Assembly: GCF_004362745.1 (NCBI RefSeq)
Contig: NZ_SNXY01000008.1
Span: 248,001 to 312,000, forward strand
Direction of reading: 5' to 3'
Source: Oharaeibacter diazotrophicus
GTDB taxonomy: Bacteria > Pseudomonadota > Alphaproteobacteria > Rhizobiales > Pleomorphomonadaceae
Length of the DNA: 64,000 nt
Positions 1 to 9,216 of the stretch are shown in pieces. The position numbers were made by a program, and so were the translations under genes. The notes beneath the pieces were generated by a model. That model ran no database searches, was not told the DNA's origin, and worked only from the letters and a program-made list of their open reading frames with translations. Position 1 is the first letter of the stretch; each line of letters begins with the position of its first letter.

Positions 1-186
1 GTCGCGCACGCCGTCCTGGCCGAGTTCGAGGCCGCGGGCGTCGACGCCGCGGGTGCGCTCGAGCAGCGCCAACAGTTCGCCGTCGCCACAACCGACGTCG
101 AGCACGCGCGAGCCGGGCTCGACGAGATCGGCGACGACGCGCAGATCGACGCGGACGTCGGCATGTCCGCCGGTGAGATCGGCCAT
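1..186 (-). CDS. metW: Methionine biosynthesis protein MetW (3' part outside window)
   Basis: Only the first 62 codons are in the window. The visible part starts MADLTGGHADVR and carries a class I SAM-methyltransferase motif I (VLDVGCGDG, residues 28-36), followed by an acidic strand end (LELG). MetW is paired with MetX in many alpha- and betaproteobacteria and is needed for, or stimulates, homoserine acylation in methionine synthesis. The ATG lies 2 nt after the metX stop codon, so the two are translationally linked. The assignment rests on the N-terminus plus the metX neighbour. Confidence 0.85.
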   Translation of the reverse strand, partial: MADLTGGHADVRVDLRVVADLVEPGSRVLDVGCGDGELLALLERTRGVDARGLELGQDGVRD

Positions 187-188
187 GG

Positions 189-1388
189 TCAGTCCCTCCC
201 GGCGAAGGCGAGGCCGGCGGCGCGGGCGGCGCCGGTCAGGAAGCCGCGGACGATGCGGAACTGCTCGGGAATGTCGAGCAGGAAGCTGTCGTGGCCGCGG
301 TCGCTCTCGATCTCGACGAAGGAGACCGACGCGCCGGCCGCGTTCAGCGCGTGCACCACCGCCCGGCTCTCCGAGGTCGGGAACAGCCAGTCGGAGGTGA
401 AGGAGACGATGCAGAAGCGCGTCCGCGAGCCCTGGAACACCTTCGAGAGCGCGCCGTCCCGGGCGGCGGCGAGGTCGAAATAGTCCATGGCCCGCGTGAC
501 GTAGAGATAGGAATTGGCGTCGAAGCGGTCGACGAAGGTCATGCCCTGGTGGCGCAGGTAGCTCTCGATCTGGAAGTCGGCGTCGAAGCCGAACGTCAAC
601 CGCTCGCGGTCCTGCAGGTTGCGACCGAACTTGGCGTGCAACGACTGACCGGACATGTAGGTGATGTGCGCGGCCATGCGGGCCACCGCGAGGCCCTTCT
701 TCGGGCTGGTGCCGGCGTCGAGGTAGCGGCCGCCGCACCAGTCGGGATCGGCCATCACCGCCTGCCGGCCGACCTCGTGGAAGGCGATGTTCTGCGACGA
801 GTGACGGGCGCCGGACGCCATGCAGACCGCGGCGAACACCCGGTCCGGATAGGCGGCGGCCCATTGCAGCACCTGCATGCCGCCCATCGAACCGCCGACG
901 ACCGCGAACAGCCGACCGATGCCGAGGGCGTCGACCAGCATCGCCTGGGCGCGGACCATGTCGCCGATGGTGAGCACCGGCAGGTCGAGGCCGTAGATCC
1001 GCCCGTCCGGGCCGGTCGAGGCCGGGCCGGTGGTGCCCATGCAGCCGCCGAGCACGTTGGCGCAGATCACGAACCAGCGGTCGGTGTCGATCGGCCGGCC
1101 GGGGCCGATCATCATCGTCCACCAGCCGGGCTTGCCGGTGACCGGGTTGTCGCTGGCGACGTGCTGGTCGCCGGTCAGTGCGTGACAGACCAGGATGGCG
1201 TTGGAGCGGTCGGCGTTCAGGCGGCCGTAGGTCTGGTAGGCGATCTGCCAGGGGGCGATCGCGGCGCCGCTGTCGAGCGGGAGCGGGCGATCGGGTCCGA
1301 AGCGCATGACCGGCGAGGCGGGGTGGTCGGCCTGTCCCCGGCGCAGGCGCTCCTGCGCGTCGGTCTCTGCGGCGTCGGTCGCGGACAT
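189..1388 (-). CDS. metX: Homoserine O-acyltransferase MetX
   Basis: A 399-aa alpha/beta-hydrolase-fold enzyme that acylates homoserine as the first committed step of methionine synthesis. The nucleophile elbow GGSMGG places Ser at 167; Asp333 (SDWLFP) and His366 (RGHDSF) complete the triad. The start at [10 protein letters not shown] gives the normal family length; an upstream in-frame ATG would add 26 residues of low-quality sequence. It is followed at once by metW. The sequence does not settle acetyl- versus succinyl-CoA use, because the MetX family contains both activities. Confidence 0.93.
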   Translation of the reverse strand: MSATDAAETDAQERLRRGQADHPASPVMRFGPDRPLPLDSGAAIAPWQIAYQTYGRLNADRSNAILVCHALTGDQHVASDNPVTGKPGWWTMMIGPGRPIDTDRWFVICANVLGGCMGTTGPASTGPDGRIYGLDLPVLTIGDMVRAQAMLVDALGIGRLFAVVGGSMGGMQVLQWAAAYPDRVFAAVCMASGARHSSQNIAFHEVGRQAVMADPDWCGGRYLDAGTSPKKGLAVARMAAHITYMSGQSLHAKFGRNLQDRERLTFGFDADFQIESYLRHQGMTFVDRFDANSYLYVTRAMDYFDLAAARDGALSKVFQGSRTRFCIVSFTSDWLFPTSESRAVVHALNAAGASVSFVEIESDRGHDSFLLDIPEQFRIVRGFLTGAARAAGLAFAGRD

Positions 1389-1427
1389 GGGTGTCTGAGC
1401 TTTCGGAGAACCCGGAAGGAAGGCCGC

Positions 1428-1457
1428 TAGGTAGGTACCGCCGCGGCGCCCTGTCAA
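1428..1457 (-). promoter_or_regulatory. Putative sigma-70 promoter of metXW
   Basis: On the minus strand a perfect TTGACA (1457-1452) is followed after 18 nt by TACCTA (1433-1428), a weak -10. Predicted transcription would leave a leader of about 30 nt before the metX ATG. The -35 is convincing; the -10 is poor. Confidence 0.4.
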
Positions 1458-1561
1458 GCGCGGCACCCGGTTTTCCTTTGCCTTCGGCGGACACGGCTCC
1501 TATGAATGGCACCGCCCGGCCGCCCCGGCCGACGCCCCGGAACACCCCGCGCGCCAGCCCC

Positions 1562-2437
1562 ATGTCCGCCCCCGACCAGCCCGCCCCGACCGGCCTTTCC
1601 GCCCTCCGCCAGCGCATCGACGACATCGACGCCGAGGTGCACCGCCTGCTGATCGCGCGCTCCGAGATCATCGACCAGCTGATCTCGGTGAAGCGCACCG
1701 GCGAGCCCGGCGCGGCGTTCCGGCCGGCGCGCGAGGCCTCGATGATGCACGCGCTCGTGGAGCGCCACCGCGGCCACCTGCCGCTCGTCACCGTCGAGCA
1801 CGTCTGGCGCGAGGTGATCTCGACCTTCACGTGGCTGCAGGCGCCCTACACGGTCCACGTCGCCACCGGCGACGCCGCCGAAACGCGCGACATGGCGCGC
1901 TTCTACTTCGGCTTCACCGTGCCGTTCGAGACCGTGGCCGAGCCGGCCGACGCCGTCGCCGCCGTGGCGCGCTCGACCTCCGACCTCGCGGTGGTCAGGC
2001 TCGGCGAGGCCGACACGGCGTGGTGGGCGGCGCTCTCGGCCGATGGCGCGGCGCCGCGCGTGATCGGCCGCCTGCCCTTCATCGCCGTCGCCGACCGCCC
2101 GGTCGCGATCCCGGCGGTGGTGGTGTCGCCGCCGCTGAAGGACCCGGTGAAGCCCGAGGTGGCGGTGTTCGCCTGCCGCGGCCCGGCCGACGCCTCCGCC
2201 CACGCCTGGCTGCGCAAGCGCGGCGTCGAGGTGATCGCCTGGCACGCGCCCTGGGGCCACCACACCGGCGCGGTCGGCGCCGAACTGGTGATCGCGGTGC
2301 CGCTCGACGACCAGGACGAATCCACCGCCGCGGAGGCGACCGCGGAGCGGGCGCGCGACGCCGGCATCATCCTCGCCGACCTGCGTCCCGTCGGCGGCTA
2401 CGCCGCCCCGATCGAAGCCCGTCCGCAGCGGCCCTGA
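1562..2437 (+). CDS. Chorismate mutase (AroQ class, with C-terminal extension)
   Basis: A 291-aa protein. Residues about 10-95 are an AroQ-type chorismate mutase helix bundle ([21 protein letters not shown], then a VKR stretch and a conserved WREVIS). It converts chorismate to prephenate for tyrosine and phenylalanine. The remaining 190 residues form an extension reminiscent of prephenate dehydratase-type regions, but I see no convincing catalytic motif there. An alternative ATG lies in frame at 1502; 1562 was chosen because the CM domain starts soon after it. It heads a tight operon with the aminotransferase and dehydrogenase that follow, which fits tyrosine synthesis. Confidence 0.85.
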   Translation: MSAPDQPAPTGLSALRQRIDDIDAEVHRLLIARSEIIDQLISVKRTGEPGAAFRPAREASMMHALVERHRGHLPLVTVEHVWREVISTFTWLQAPYTVHVATGDAAETRDMARFYFGFTVPFETVAEPADAVAAVARSTSDLAVVRLGEADTAWWAALSADGAAPRVIGRLPFIAVADRPVAIPAVVVSPPLKDPVKPEVAVFACRGPADASAHAWLRKRGVEVIAWHAPWGHHTGAVGAELVIAVPLDDQDESTAAEATAERARDAGIILADLRPVGGYAAPIEARPQRP

Positions 2438-2465
2438 TCCCCTCCCCCGAAGTTCGCCGAGACCC

Positions 2466-3578
2466 ATGACCAGCTCCACGACCCTCCGCCCCGTGCCCCG
2501 CGCCGGCGTGCTCGCCATCGACGCCTACGTGCCCGGCCGCTCCAAGGCGGCGCCGGGACGCAGGCTGATCAAGCTGTCGTCCAACGAGACGCCGCTCGGC
2601 CCCTCGCCCGAGGCGGTCGCGGCCTTCCGTGGCGCCGCCGGCGACCTCGAGCGCTACCCCGACGGCGCCGCGACGGCGCTGCGCGAGGCGATCGCCGACG
2701 TCCACGGTCTCAACCCGACGCGCATCGTCTGCGGCAACGGCTCGGACGAACTCCTGACGCTGCTCGCCCACGCCTATCTCGCCCCCGGCGACGAGGGGCT
2801 CTACGGCGAGCACGGCTTCCTGGTCTACAAGATCGCCATCCTCGCCGCCGGCGGCACGCCGGTGGTGGCGCCCGAGCGCGACCTTACCGTCGACGTCGAC
2901 GCCCTGCTCGCCGCGGTGACGCCGCGCACGCGGATCGTCTACCTCGCCAATCCCGCCAACCCGACCGGCACCTACCTGCCGTTCTCGGAGATCCGGCGCC
3001 TGCACGCCGGCCTGCCCGGCAATGTCGTGCTGGTGCTCGACGCCGCCTACGCCGAGTACGTCCGCCGCAACGACTACGAGAGCGGCATCGAGCTGGTGTC
3101 GTCGTCCGAGAACGTGGTGATGACCCGGACCTTCTCGAAGGTGCACGGCCTCGCCGCCCTGCGCATCGGCTGGCTCTACGGGCCGGAGGGCGTGGTCGAC
3201 GCGCTGAACCGGACCCGCGGGCCGTTCAACCTGTCGGCCCCGGCGATCGCGGCCGGCGCCGCGGCGATCCGCGACCGCGGCTTCCTCGAGACCGCCGTCG
3301 CCCACAACGCACGCTGGCTGCCGTGGCTGACCGCGGAGATCGAGGCGCTCGGGCTGACGGTGACGCCGTCGGTCGCCAACTTCCTGCTGATCCACTTCCC
3401 CGACAAAGCCGGCCGCACCGCCGCCGAGGCCGACGAGTTCCTGACCGGCGAGGGCATCGTGCTGCGCCGGGTCGCCGGCTACGGCCTGCCGAACGCGCTG
3501 CGCATGACCGTCGGCGACGAGGAGGCCAACCGCGCCACCGTCGCCGCCCTCGCCGCCTTCCTGGGACGGGGTCGATGA
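2466..3578 (+). CDS. hisC: Histidinol-phosphate/aromatic aminotransferase (HisC-type)
   Basis: A 370-aa fold-type I PLP aminotransferase. Landmarks are [13 protein letters not shown] near residue 36, NPANPTGT at 162-169, DAAYAEY at 192-198 and the Schiff-base Lys225 in [11 protein letters not shown]. The family includes both histidinol-phosphate and aromatic aminotransferases. Its position between chorismate mutase and prephenate dehydrogenase suggests use on prephenate or 4-hydroxyphenylpyruvate, perhaps alongside histidine synthesis. The stop overlaps the next start by 4 nt (ATGA). The specificity is inferred from context only. Confidence 0.85.
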   Translation: MTSSTTLRPVPRAGVLAIDAYVPGRSKAAPGRRLIKLSSNETPLGPSPEAVAAFRGAAGDLERYPDGAATALREAIADVHGLNPTRIVCGNGSDELLTLLAHAYLAPGDEGLYGEHGFLVYKIAILAAGGTPVVAPERDLTVDVDALLAAVTPRTRIVYLANPANPTGTYLPFSEIRRLHAGLPGNVVLVLDAAYAEYVRRNDYESGIELVSSSENVVMTRTFSKVHGLAALRIGWLYGPEGVVDALNRTRGPFNLSAPAIAAGAAAIRDRGFLETAVAHNARWLPWLTAEIEALGLTVTPSVANFLLIHFPDKAGRTAAEADEFLTGEGIVLRRVAGYGLPNALRMTVGDEEANRATVAALAAFLGRGR

Positions 3579-4492
3579 CCACCCTCGTGTTCGAGCGGAT
3601 CGCGGTCGTCGGCATCGGCCTGATCGGATCGTCGATCGTCCGCGGCGCCCGCGCCAAGGGCCTCGCCGGCACGATCGCCGTCGCCGACCACGCCGGCCCG
3701 CATCTCGCCCGCGCCCGCGAGCTCGGGCTCGGCGACGACTGGCACGCCGACGCCGGCGACGCCGCGGCGGGGGCCGACCTCGTCATGGTCGCGGTGCCGG
3801 TCGGCGCCTGCGAGGCGGTCGCGAAGGCAATCGCGCCGCGGCTGAAGCCGGGGGCGATCGTCACCGACGTCGGCTCGGTCAAGGCCTCGGTGGTCCGGCA
3901 GATGAAGCCGCACCTGCCGGCCGGCGTCCACCTGATCCCGGGCCACCCGGTCGCCGGCACCGAGTTCTCCGGCCCCGACGCCGGCTTCGCCGAGCTGTTC
4001 GAGAACCGCTGGTCGATCCTGACGCCGCCGGACGACGTCGATCCCGCGGCGCTCGCCCGTCTGGTGGCGTTCTGGCGCGGGCTCGGCGCCAACGTCGAGA
4101 CCATGACGGCCGAGCACCACGACATCGTGCTCGCCATCACCAGCCACCTGCCGCACCTGATCGCCTACAACATCGTCGGCACCGCCGCCGACGTCGAGCA
4201 GGTGACCCAGTCGGAGGTGATGAAGTTCTCCGCCGGCGGCTTCCGCGACTTCACCCGCATCGCCGCCTCCGATCCGACGATGTGGCGCGACGTCTTCCTG
4301 CACAACCGCGAGGCGGTGCTCGAAGTGCTCGGCCGCTTCACCGAGGACCTGTTCGCGCTGCAGCGCCAGATCCGCTGGGGCGAGGGCGACAAGCTGTTCG
4401 ACCTGTTCACCCGCACCCGGGCGATCCGCCGCGGCATCATCGGCCTCGGCCAGGAGACGCCGGCGCCGGACTTCGGCCGCCGCAAGGGCTGA
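3575..4492 (+). CDS. tyrC: Prephenate/arogenate dehydrogenase
   Basis: A 305-aa NAD(P)-dependent dehydrogenase of the TyrA/TyrC family. An N-terminal Rossmann motif GIGLIG lies at residues 13-18. VTDVGSVK, the PGHPVAG catalytic His loop and the SHLPHLIAY helix typical of the dimerisation domain follow. It converts prephenate (or arogenate) to the tyrosine precursor by oxidative decarboxylation. The start is fixed by the ATGA overlap with hisC. It closes the aromatic operon. There is no ACT domain, so any feedback control would act elsewhere. Confidence 0.88.
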   Translation: MTTLVFERIAVVGIGLIGSSIVRGARAKGLAGTIAVADHAGPHLARARELGLGDDWHADAGDAAAGADLVMVAVPVGACEAVAKAIAPRLKPGAIVTDVGSVKASVVRQMKPHLPAGVHLIPGHPVAGTEFSGPDAGFAELFENRWSILTPPDDVDPAALARLVAFWRGLGANVETMTAEHHDIVLAITSHLPHLIAYNIVGTAADVEQVTQSEVMKFSAGGFRDFTRIAASDPTMWRDVFLHNREAVLEVLGRFTEDLFALQRQIRWGEGDKLFDLFTRTRAIRRGIIGLGQETPAPDFGRRKG

Positions 4493-4516
4493 CGGCGGGC
4501 CGGCGCGGAGCCGGGG

Positions 4517-4879
4517 TCACACCAGCCGCGACACGAAGAAGCCCGGCTCGAGGTCGGTGGCGAGGCGCTCGGCGCCGCGGTAGGCGCGGCTCGCCCGCGG
4601 CGCGACGGCCGTGGGGTCGCGACGATAGCGCCGCTCGGCCTCGACGGCGGGATGGCTCCCGGCGAGCTGGGCGACGAAGGGCGCGGAAATGACGGGCCGG
4701 CCGTAGCCGCGCTCGCGGCGGACCTCGGGCTCGAGCGGCACCGGCAGCGCCGGGGCGGCCGGCGGATCGCGGCGATCGTCGCGGGCGTCGGCGGACCGGC
4801 GCGCCGCGGCGACCGGCGTCCCGTTCCGGGACCCGACCGCACCCGCGACCACCGCTCCGACGCCGATCGTGACGCCCAC
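4517..4879 (-). CDS. Small conserved hypothetical protein (FVAQL motif)
   Basis: A 120-aa protein with a GTG start preceded by AGGAG at a 6-nt spacing, which makes translation credible. The N-terminus is a short hydrophobic Gly/Ala/Val stretch (GVGAVVAGAV), possibly a weak membrane or signal segment. The body is Arg/Pro rich and contains VISAPFVAQLAGSHPAVEAERR followed by an RAYRGAE tail. I recall similar small proteins with a PFVAQL motif as hypothetical proteins in Hyphomicrobiales; the function is unknown. It converges on tyrC with 24 nt between the stops. Confidence 0.55.
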   Translation of the reverse strand: MGVTIGVGAVVAGAVGSRNGTPVAAARRSADARDDRRDPPAAPALPVPLEPEVRRERGYGRPVISAPFVAQLAGSHPAVEAERRYRRDPTAVAPRASRAYRGAERLATDLEPGFFVSRLV

Positions 4880-5027
4880 CTTGATCTCCTGCGTGCCGAA
4901 GCGGCACCACCGCGCTCGAGACGGCTTCTCCCCGGCAAACGCCGGGCCAGCCGCTCCGATCCCGATAAGTGGTCCTTAACCGGCGCCCGTCAGGATCCGA
5001 CGGGGGTTTACGGGACCCGGGAGAGCT

Positions 5028-6860
5028 ATGGGCGCGATCGAACACGTCGGTGACGGGGAGACGGCGTGGCCGGTGCCGCGACCCTGCCCGGCCATGGCCG
5101 CCGACGACGTCGCCGCCGTGCTCGGCGGCCTCCAGGTCGCCAGCTTCCGCTGGGACGCCCGCACCGACCGCATGAGCTGGTCCGACAACGCCGCCGCGGT
5201 GCTCGGTCTCGTCCAGACGCCGCCGACCGGGCGGGCGCTGCAGCGCCTGCTCGCCCGCGACGGCGCCACCGCGCGCGCCGCCGCCGTGCCGTCGGTAGGC
5301 GTGCCGGGTCCCGCCGGCGCCGCGACCGGCTACCGCGTCACCTACGAGATCGGCGCCGAACCCGGCGTGCGACCCGGCCGCCGGGTCGACGAGATCGGGC
5401 GCTGGCTGTGCGACGCCGAGGGTCACGCCGTCGGCTCCGAGGGCATCCTGGTGCCGTCGACGGCGACACAGACCCCTGCGCCGGGCGGAACGACCGCCGT
5501 CGACGCCGGGACCGGGCTCCTGTTGCGCGACAGCCTGCTGCACCGGCTCGACGAGGCGATCCGCGCCGCCGCCGGCGACGGCCGCGGCAGCTGCGCCTTC
5601 CTGGTGATCGCGATCGACGGCCTCGCCACCATCAACGCCAGCTTCGGCTACGACGTCGGCGACCGCATCATCACCGCGGTGGCCCAGCGCATCGGCCGGC
5701 GGATGCGCCAGGGCGACGTGCTCGGCCACATGTCCGGCCACAAGTTCGGCGCCCTGCTGCACGATTGCAGCGAGAGCGCGGTGACGATCGCCGCCGAACG
5801 CTTCCGCGAGGCCGTCGGCGGCGAGCTGGTGGTGACCGAGGGCGCCGAGATCGCCGCGCGGATCTCGATCGGCGCCGTCGTCGCGCCGCGCCACGCCGCC
5901 GACGCCGACACCGCGGCGATCCGGGCCGAGGAGGCGCTCGCCGAGGCGCGCGACGACGTCGAGCGCGGCTTCGCGGTCTACCACCCCTCGCCCGAGCGCG
6001 ACCGTGCCCGCCGGCGCAACATCCAGGCGGCCGAGGACATCGTCCACGGCCTCGCCGAGAACCGCTTCGTGCTGGCCTACCAGCCGGTGGTGGCCGCGAA
6101 CGGACGGGAGATCCTGTCCTACGAGGCGCTCGCCCGGCTGGTGCGCCCGGACGGCTTCGTGCTCTCGGCCGGGCCGCTGATCGCGACCGCCGAGCGGCTC
6201 GGCCTGATCCGCCGCCTCGACCTCCGGATCCTCGAGCTCGCGCTCGCCGACCTCGCCGCCAACCCGGGGCTCCGGCTCTCGGTCAACGCCTCGGTGGAGA
6301 CCGTCACCGACCCGCAGTGGCTGGCCCGGCTCGTCGAGGCGATCAGCGCGACGCGCTCGATCGCCGGGCGGCTGACGATCGAGATCACCGAGACGGCGGC
6401 GATGCGCAACGTCGAGGAGATGACCCGGATCGCCGCCGTGCTGCGCGACATCGGCTGCCGCATCGCCATCGACGACTTCGGCTCCGGCCACACCTCGTTC
6501 AAGGCGCTGCGCCGGATGGAGGTCGACTGGGTCAAGATCGACGGGTCCTACGTCGCCGACATCACCGAGAACGAGGATTCTGTGGTGTTCGTGCGCACGC
6601 TCGCCACCCTCGCCGGCCACTTCGGCATCCGCACCGTGGCGGAATGGGTGCAGGACGAGAAGGCGGCGGTACTGCTGGCCGATCTCGGCGTCGAGGCGCT
6701 GCAGGGCCGCCACGTCGGCGAGCCTCGCCTGCGCATTCCCGGGAACGGCGCCGCGGCGGCGATCGCGGAGCGCTACCGCGCCGACGTCGCCGGCGACGGC
6801 TATCCCGCCTTCCGGGACGTGCTCGCCGGCGCGCTCGCGGTCGGCGCGCCGGCGATCTGA
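5028..6860 (+). CDS. c-di-GMP phosphodiesterase-like protein (degenerate GGDEF, EAL)
   Basis: A 610-aa cytoplasmic protein without membrane segments. Residues about 30-140 look PAS-like (SFRWDARTDRMSWSDNAAAVLG). Residues about 165-320 are a GGDEF fold whose active-site motif is SGHKF (236-240), so cyclase activity is unlikely. Residues about 335-570 are an EAL domain with the catalytic set retained: YEAL (E366), N420, EITE (452-455), DDFGSG (482-487), K503, E539 and Q559. It probably hydrolyses cyclic di-GMP under control of the N-terminal domains. It is a single gene ending at a strong bidirectional hairpin. Confidence 0.88.
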   Translation: MGAIEHVGDGETAWPVPRPCPAMAADDVAAVLGGLQVASFRWDARTDRMSWSDNAAAVLGLVQTPPTGRALQRLLARDGATARAAAVPSVGVPGPAGAATGYRVTYEIGAEPGVRPGRRVDEIGRWLCDAEGHAVGSEGILVPSTATQTPAPGGTTAVDAGTGLLLRDSLLHRLDEAIRAAAGDGRGSCAFLVIAIDGLATINASFGYDVGDRIITAVAQRIGRRMRQGDVLGHMSGHKFGALLHDCSESAVTIAAERFREAVGGELVVTEGAEIAARISIGAVVAPRHAADADTAAIRAEEALAEARDDVERGFAVYHPSPERDRARRRNIQAAEDIVHGLAENRFVLAYQPVVAANGREILSYEALARLVRPDGFVLSAGPLIATAERLGLIRRLDLRILELALADLAANPGLRLSVNASVETVTDPQWLARLVEAISATRSIAGRLTIEITETAAMRNVEEMTRIAAVLRDIGCRIAIDDFGSGHTSFKALRRMEVDWVKIDGSYVADITENEDSVVFVRTLATLAGHFGIRTVAEWVQDEKAAVLLADLGVEALQGRHVGEPRLRIPGNGAAAAIAERYRADVAGDGYPAFRDVLAGALAVGAPAI

Positions 6861-6870
6861 ACATGGTGCG

Positions 6871-6899
6871 GCGAAGCCCCGACAAAGTCGGGGCTTCGC
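6871..6899. terminator. Perfect hairpin between convergent genes; related to the dispersed repeat
   Basis: A perfect 13-bp stem (GCGAAGCCCCGAC / GTCGGGGCTTCGC) with an AAA loop. It lies 10 nt after the EAL-gene stop and 10 nt before the phaR stop on the other strand, so it can terminate both. There is no T-run. The next bases, GGGCTCGGTAT, match the right end of the intergenic repeat found at 21.1, 41.4 and 50.1 kb, and the phaR stop codon is embedded in that end. Confidence 0.6.
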
Positions 6900-6909
6900 G
6901 GGCTCGGTA

Positions 6910-7497
6910 TCACTTCTCCGGGGCGAGCTGGTCCAGACGGCGCTGCATGGCCTCGAGCTGCTTCTTCAGGGCGTCGAGGTCGTCACTGCGGGCCTTCTCG
7001 GTCTTGCCCGGCTCGGTGCGCGCCACCTCGCCGCCGTCCCCGCCGGCACCGAAGGGCATGAACATCCGGAACGCCTTCTCGAAGATCTCGGTGTTGCGCC
7101 GGATCGTCTCGTCCATCGCGTCGAAGGCGACGGGCGTGCCGAAGGCCTGACCGATCTGCTGACGCAGCTTCTCCTGCTCGCGCGAGAACTGGCCCATCGA
7201 ATGCTCGAGGTAGCTCGGCAGCAGGGCCTGCATGCTGTCGCCGTAGAAGCGGATCACCTGCCTGAGGAAGGTGATCGGCAAGAGGTTCTGGCCCTTGTTC
7301 TCCTGCTCGAAGATGATCTGCGTCAGCACCGAGTGGGTGATGTCCTCGCCGCTCTTGGCGTCGTAGACGACGAAGTCCTCGCTGGACTTGACCATGCCGG
7401 CGAGGTCTTCCAGCGTCACGTAGGTGCTGGTTCCGGTGTTGTAGAGGCGCCGGTTCGCGTATTTCTTGATGATCGTGGGCTCGTCGGTCTTCGCCAT
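6910..7497 (-). CDS. phaR: Polyhydroxyalkanoate synthesis repressor PhaR
   Basis: A 195-aa regulator. The N-terminal PHB/PHA accumulation regulator DNA-binding domain is clear (IIKKYANRRLYNT at residues 8-20, then TYVTLEDLAGMV). The PHB_acc repeat region follows, and the C-terminus ends in a coiled coil (DDLDALKKQLEAMQRRLDQL). PhaR proteins bind PHB granules and repress phasin and PHA genes when granules are scarce. It lies divergent to phaA-phaB across a 462-nt region that probably contains its operator. The ATG start was chosen because the conserved KKYANRRLY block begins within a dozen residues. Confidence 0.95.
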   Translation of the reverse strand: MAKTDEPTIIKKYANRRLYNTGTSTYVTLEDLAGMVKSSEDFVVYDAKSGEDITHSVLTQIIFEQENKGQNLLPITFLRQVIRFYGDSMQALLPSYLEHSMGQFSREQEKLRQQIGQAFGTPVAFDAMDETIRRNTEIFEKAFRMFMPFGAGGDGGEVARTEPGKTEKARSDDLDALKKQLEAMQRRLDQLAPEK

Positions 7498-7959
7498 CGC
7501 TGTCGTCGCCCCTGCTCCGTTCCTCCCGCGTCCCTCCCGACGCTGCCGCGGCACGATAGGGTCGCTCCCGACCTGGATGTTAGGGGCTTTTGTGCGGCGC
7601 GGCCATAGACTTTCGCAGGGCGCCACGACCGGCGCGCGGACGGGACGACCGTGCTCCCCGGAGCCGGGCCGCGGCCGACCGCGGCCCGGCCCGCCACGCC
7701 GGCGCCCGCCGGATCGGCGCGATCCGCCCGCTCCGTCAATGGCTTGCCGTCGGCACGGCGGCCAATGGCCGCTCCGGCGCCGGGAAATCGCCGTCGCGGG
7801 CGCGCCGTGGGCCGCGACCGCGACGATAAATCCATGTATCCAACGGTCTGAGTTGACACCATCGGACCCGCCGACTGTAGTGCAACGCAAACGAGTTGCG
7901 GACCGCGGCCGTCGCCGCGGGGTCCGAACGCCGCGCTCGAGGGAGGCTCTGAACACGCC
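7498..7959. other. Intergenic region between phaR and phaA
   Basis: 462 nt without a credible gene; the short reading frames here lack Shine-Dalgarno support and look like GC-rich noise. It must hold the divergent promoters of phaR and phaA. The last 110 nt are less GC-rich and contain a good promoter for phaA (listed separately). Nothing else is recognisable. Confidence 0.7.
7853..7889 (+). promoter_or_regulatory. Promoter of phaAB with possible PhaR half-palindrome
   Basis: TTGACA (7853-7858), a 17-nt spacer and TGTAGT (7876-7881) make a good sigma-70 promoter about 75 nt upstream of the phaA ATG. Overlapping the -10 and start site is TGC-AAC-GCA (7881-7889). This resembles the CTGC-N3-GCAG type site described for PhaR of Paracoccus but lacks its outer bases. 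The promoter call is fairly good; the operator is only a suggestion. Confidence 0.5.
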
Positions 7960-9132
7960 ATGACCGACATCGTGATCGTCTCGGCCGCGCGCACCGCGGT
8001 CGGTTCCTTCAACGGCAGCTTCGCGTCCACGCCCGCCCACGAGCTCGGCGCCGTGGTGATCAAGGAGGCGCTGGCGCGTGCCGGCGTCGAGGCCGGCGAG
8101 GTCGACGAGGTGATCCTCGGCCAGGTGCTGACCGCCGGCCAGGGGCAGAACCCGGCCCGTCAGGCCTCGATCAAGGCCGGTCTGCCGATCGAGACCACCG
8201 CCTGGGGCCTCAACCAGGTCTGCGGCTCGGGCCTGCGCGCCGTCGCGCTCGGCCTGCAGCAGATCGCCAACGGCGACGCGAAGATCGTCGTCGCCGGCGG
8301 CCAGGAGAGCATGTCGCTGTCGCCGCACGTGGCGCACCTGCGCTCGGGCGTGAAGATGGGCGACTGGGCCATGGTCGATTCGATGATCAAGGACGGCCTG
8401 TGGGACGCCTTCAACGGCTACCACATGGGCACCACCGCCGAGAACGTCGCCCGCGAGTTCCAGATCTCCCGCGACGAGCAGGACGCCTTCGCCGTCGCCT
8501 CGCAGAACAAGGCCGAGGCCGCCCAGAAGGCCGGCAAGTTCAAGGACGAGATCGCCCCGGTCGTGCTGAAGAGCCGCAAGGGCGACGTGGTCGTCGACGC
8601 CGACGAGTACATCCGCGCCGGCACCACGCTCGACGCCGTCGCCAAGCTGAAGCCGGCCTTCTCCAAGGACGGCACCGTCACCGCCGGCAACGCGTCGGGC
8701 CTCAACGACGGCGCCTCGGTGGTGCTGCTGATGAGCGCCGCCGACGCCGAGAAGCGCGGCCTGACCCCGCTCGCCCGCATCGCCTCGTGGGCGACCGCCG
8801 GCGTCGACCCGTCGGTGATGGGCACCGGTCCGATCCCGGCCTCGAAGAAGGCGCTCGCCAAGGCCGGCTGGTCGGTCGGCGACCTCGACCTCGTCGAGGC
8901 CAACGAGGCCTTCGCGGCCCAGGCCTGCGCGGTCAACAAGGGCCTCGGCTGGAACCCGGAGATCGTCAACGTCAACGGCGGCGCCATCGCCATCGGCCAT
9001 CCGATCGGCGCCTCGGGCAATCGCGTGCTGGTGACGCTGCTGCACGAGATGAAGCGCCGCGACGCCAAGAAGGGCCTCGCCACGCTGTGCATCGGCGGCG
9101 GCATGGGCGTGGCGCTCACCGTCGAGCGCTGA
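7960..9132 (+). CDS. phaA: Acetyl-CoA acetyltransferase (beta-ketothiolase)
   Basis: A 390-aa thiolase that condenses two acetyl-CoA to acetoacetyl-CoA, the first step of PHB synthesis. The catalytic residues are all present: nucleophile Cys88 in NQVCGSG, His347 in GHPIGASG and Cys377 in CIGGGMG. The length matches biosynthetic PhaA. GGGAGG lies upstream of the ATG. phaB follows after 84 nt and phaR lies divergently, so the role in PHB is well supported. No phaC synthase is in this window. Confidence 0.96.
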   Translation: MTDIVIVSAARTAVGSFNGSFASTPAHELGAVVIKEALARAGVEAGEVDEVILGQVLTAGQGQNPARQASIKAGLPIETTAWGLNQVCGSGLRAVALGLQQIANGDAKIVVAGGQESMSLSPHVAHLRSGVKMGDWAMVDSMIKDGLWDAFNGYHMGTTAENVAREFQISRDEQDAFAVASQNKAEAAQKAGKFKDEIAPVVLKSRKGDVVVDADEYIRAGTTLDAVAKLKPAFSKDGTVTAGNASGLNDGASVVLLMSAADAEKRGLTPLARIASWATAGVDPSVMGTGPIPASKKALAKAGWSVGDLDLVEANEAFAAQACAVNKGLGWNPEIVNVNGGAIAIGHPIGASGNRVLVTLLHEMKRRDAKKGLATLCIGGGMGVALTVER

Positions 9133-9216
9133 GCCGGCACGACGTCAAAGGGGTATGATCGGCGGGTTCCGGCAGGGACCGGGGCCCGCCGCAAGGACAA
9201 TCGGGGAGAGGAACGC

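Noticed and set aside
1389-1561. Expected SAM-II riboswitch in front of metX
   Set aside because: Alphaproteobacterial metX often has one, but I find no SAM-II pseudoknot core here; the -35/-10 leave only about 30 nt of leader.
4437-6713. A very long minus-strand open frame (over 700 codons) opposite the EAL gene, and similar long frames opposite most genes
   Set aside because: They are antisense or off-frame shadows caused by the extreme GC content; their translations are Arg/Gly/Ala/Asp/Val-rich low-complexity sequence without motifs.
7590-7851. Short plus-strand frames of 66-79 codons between phaR and phaA
   Set aside because: No Shine-Dalgarno, Arg/Pro-rich composition, and they overlap each other in different frames.
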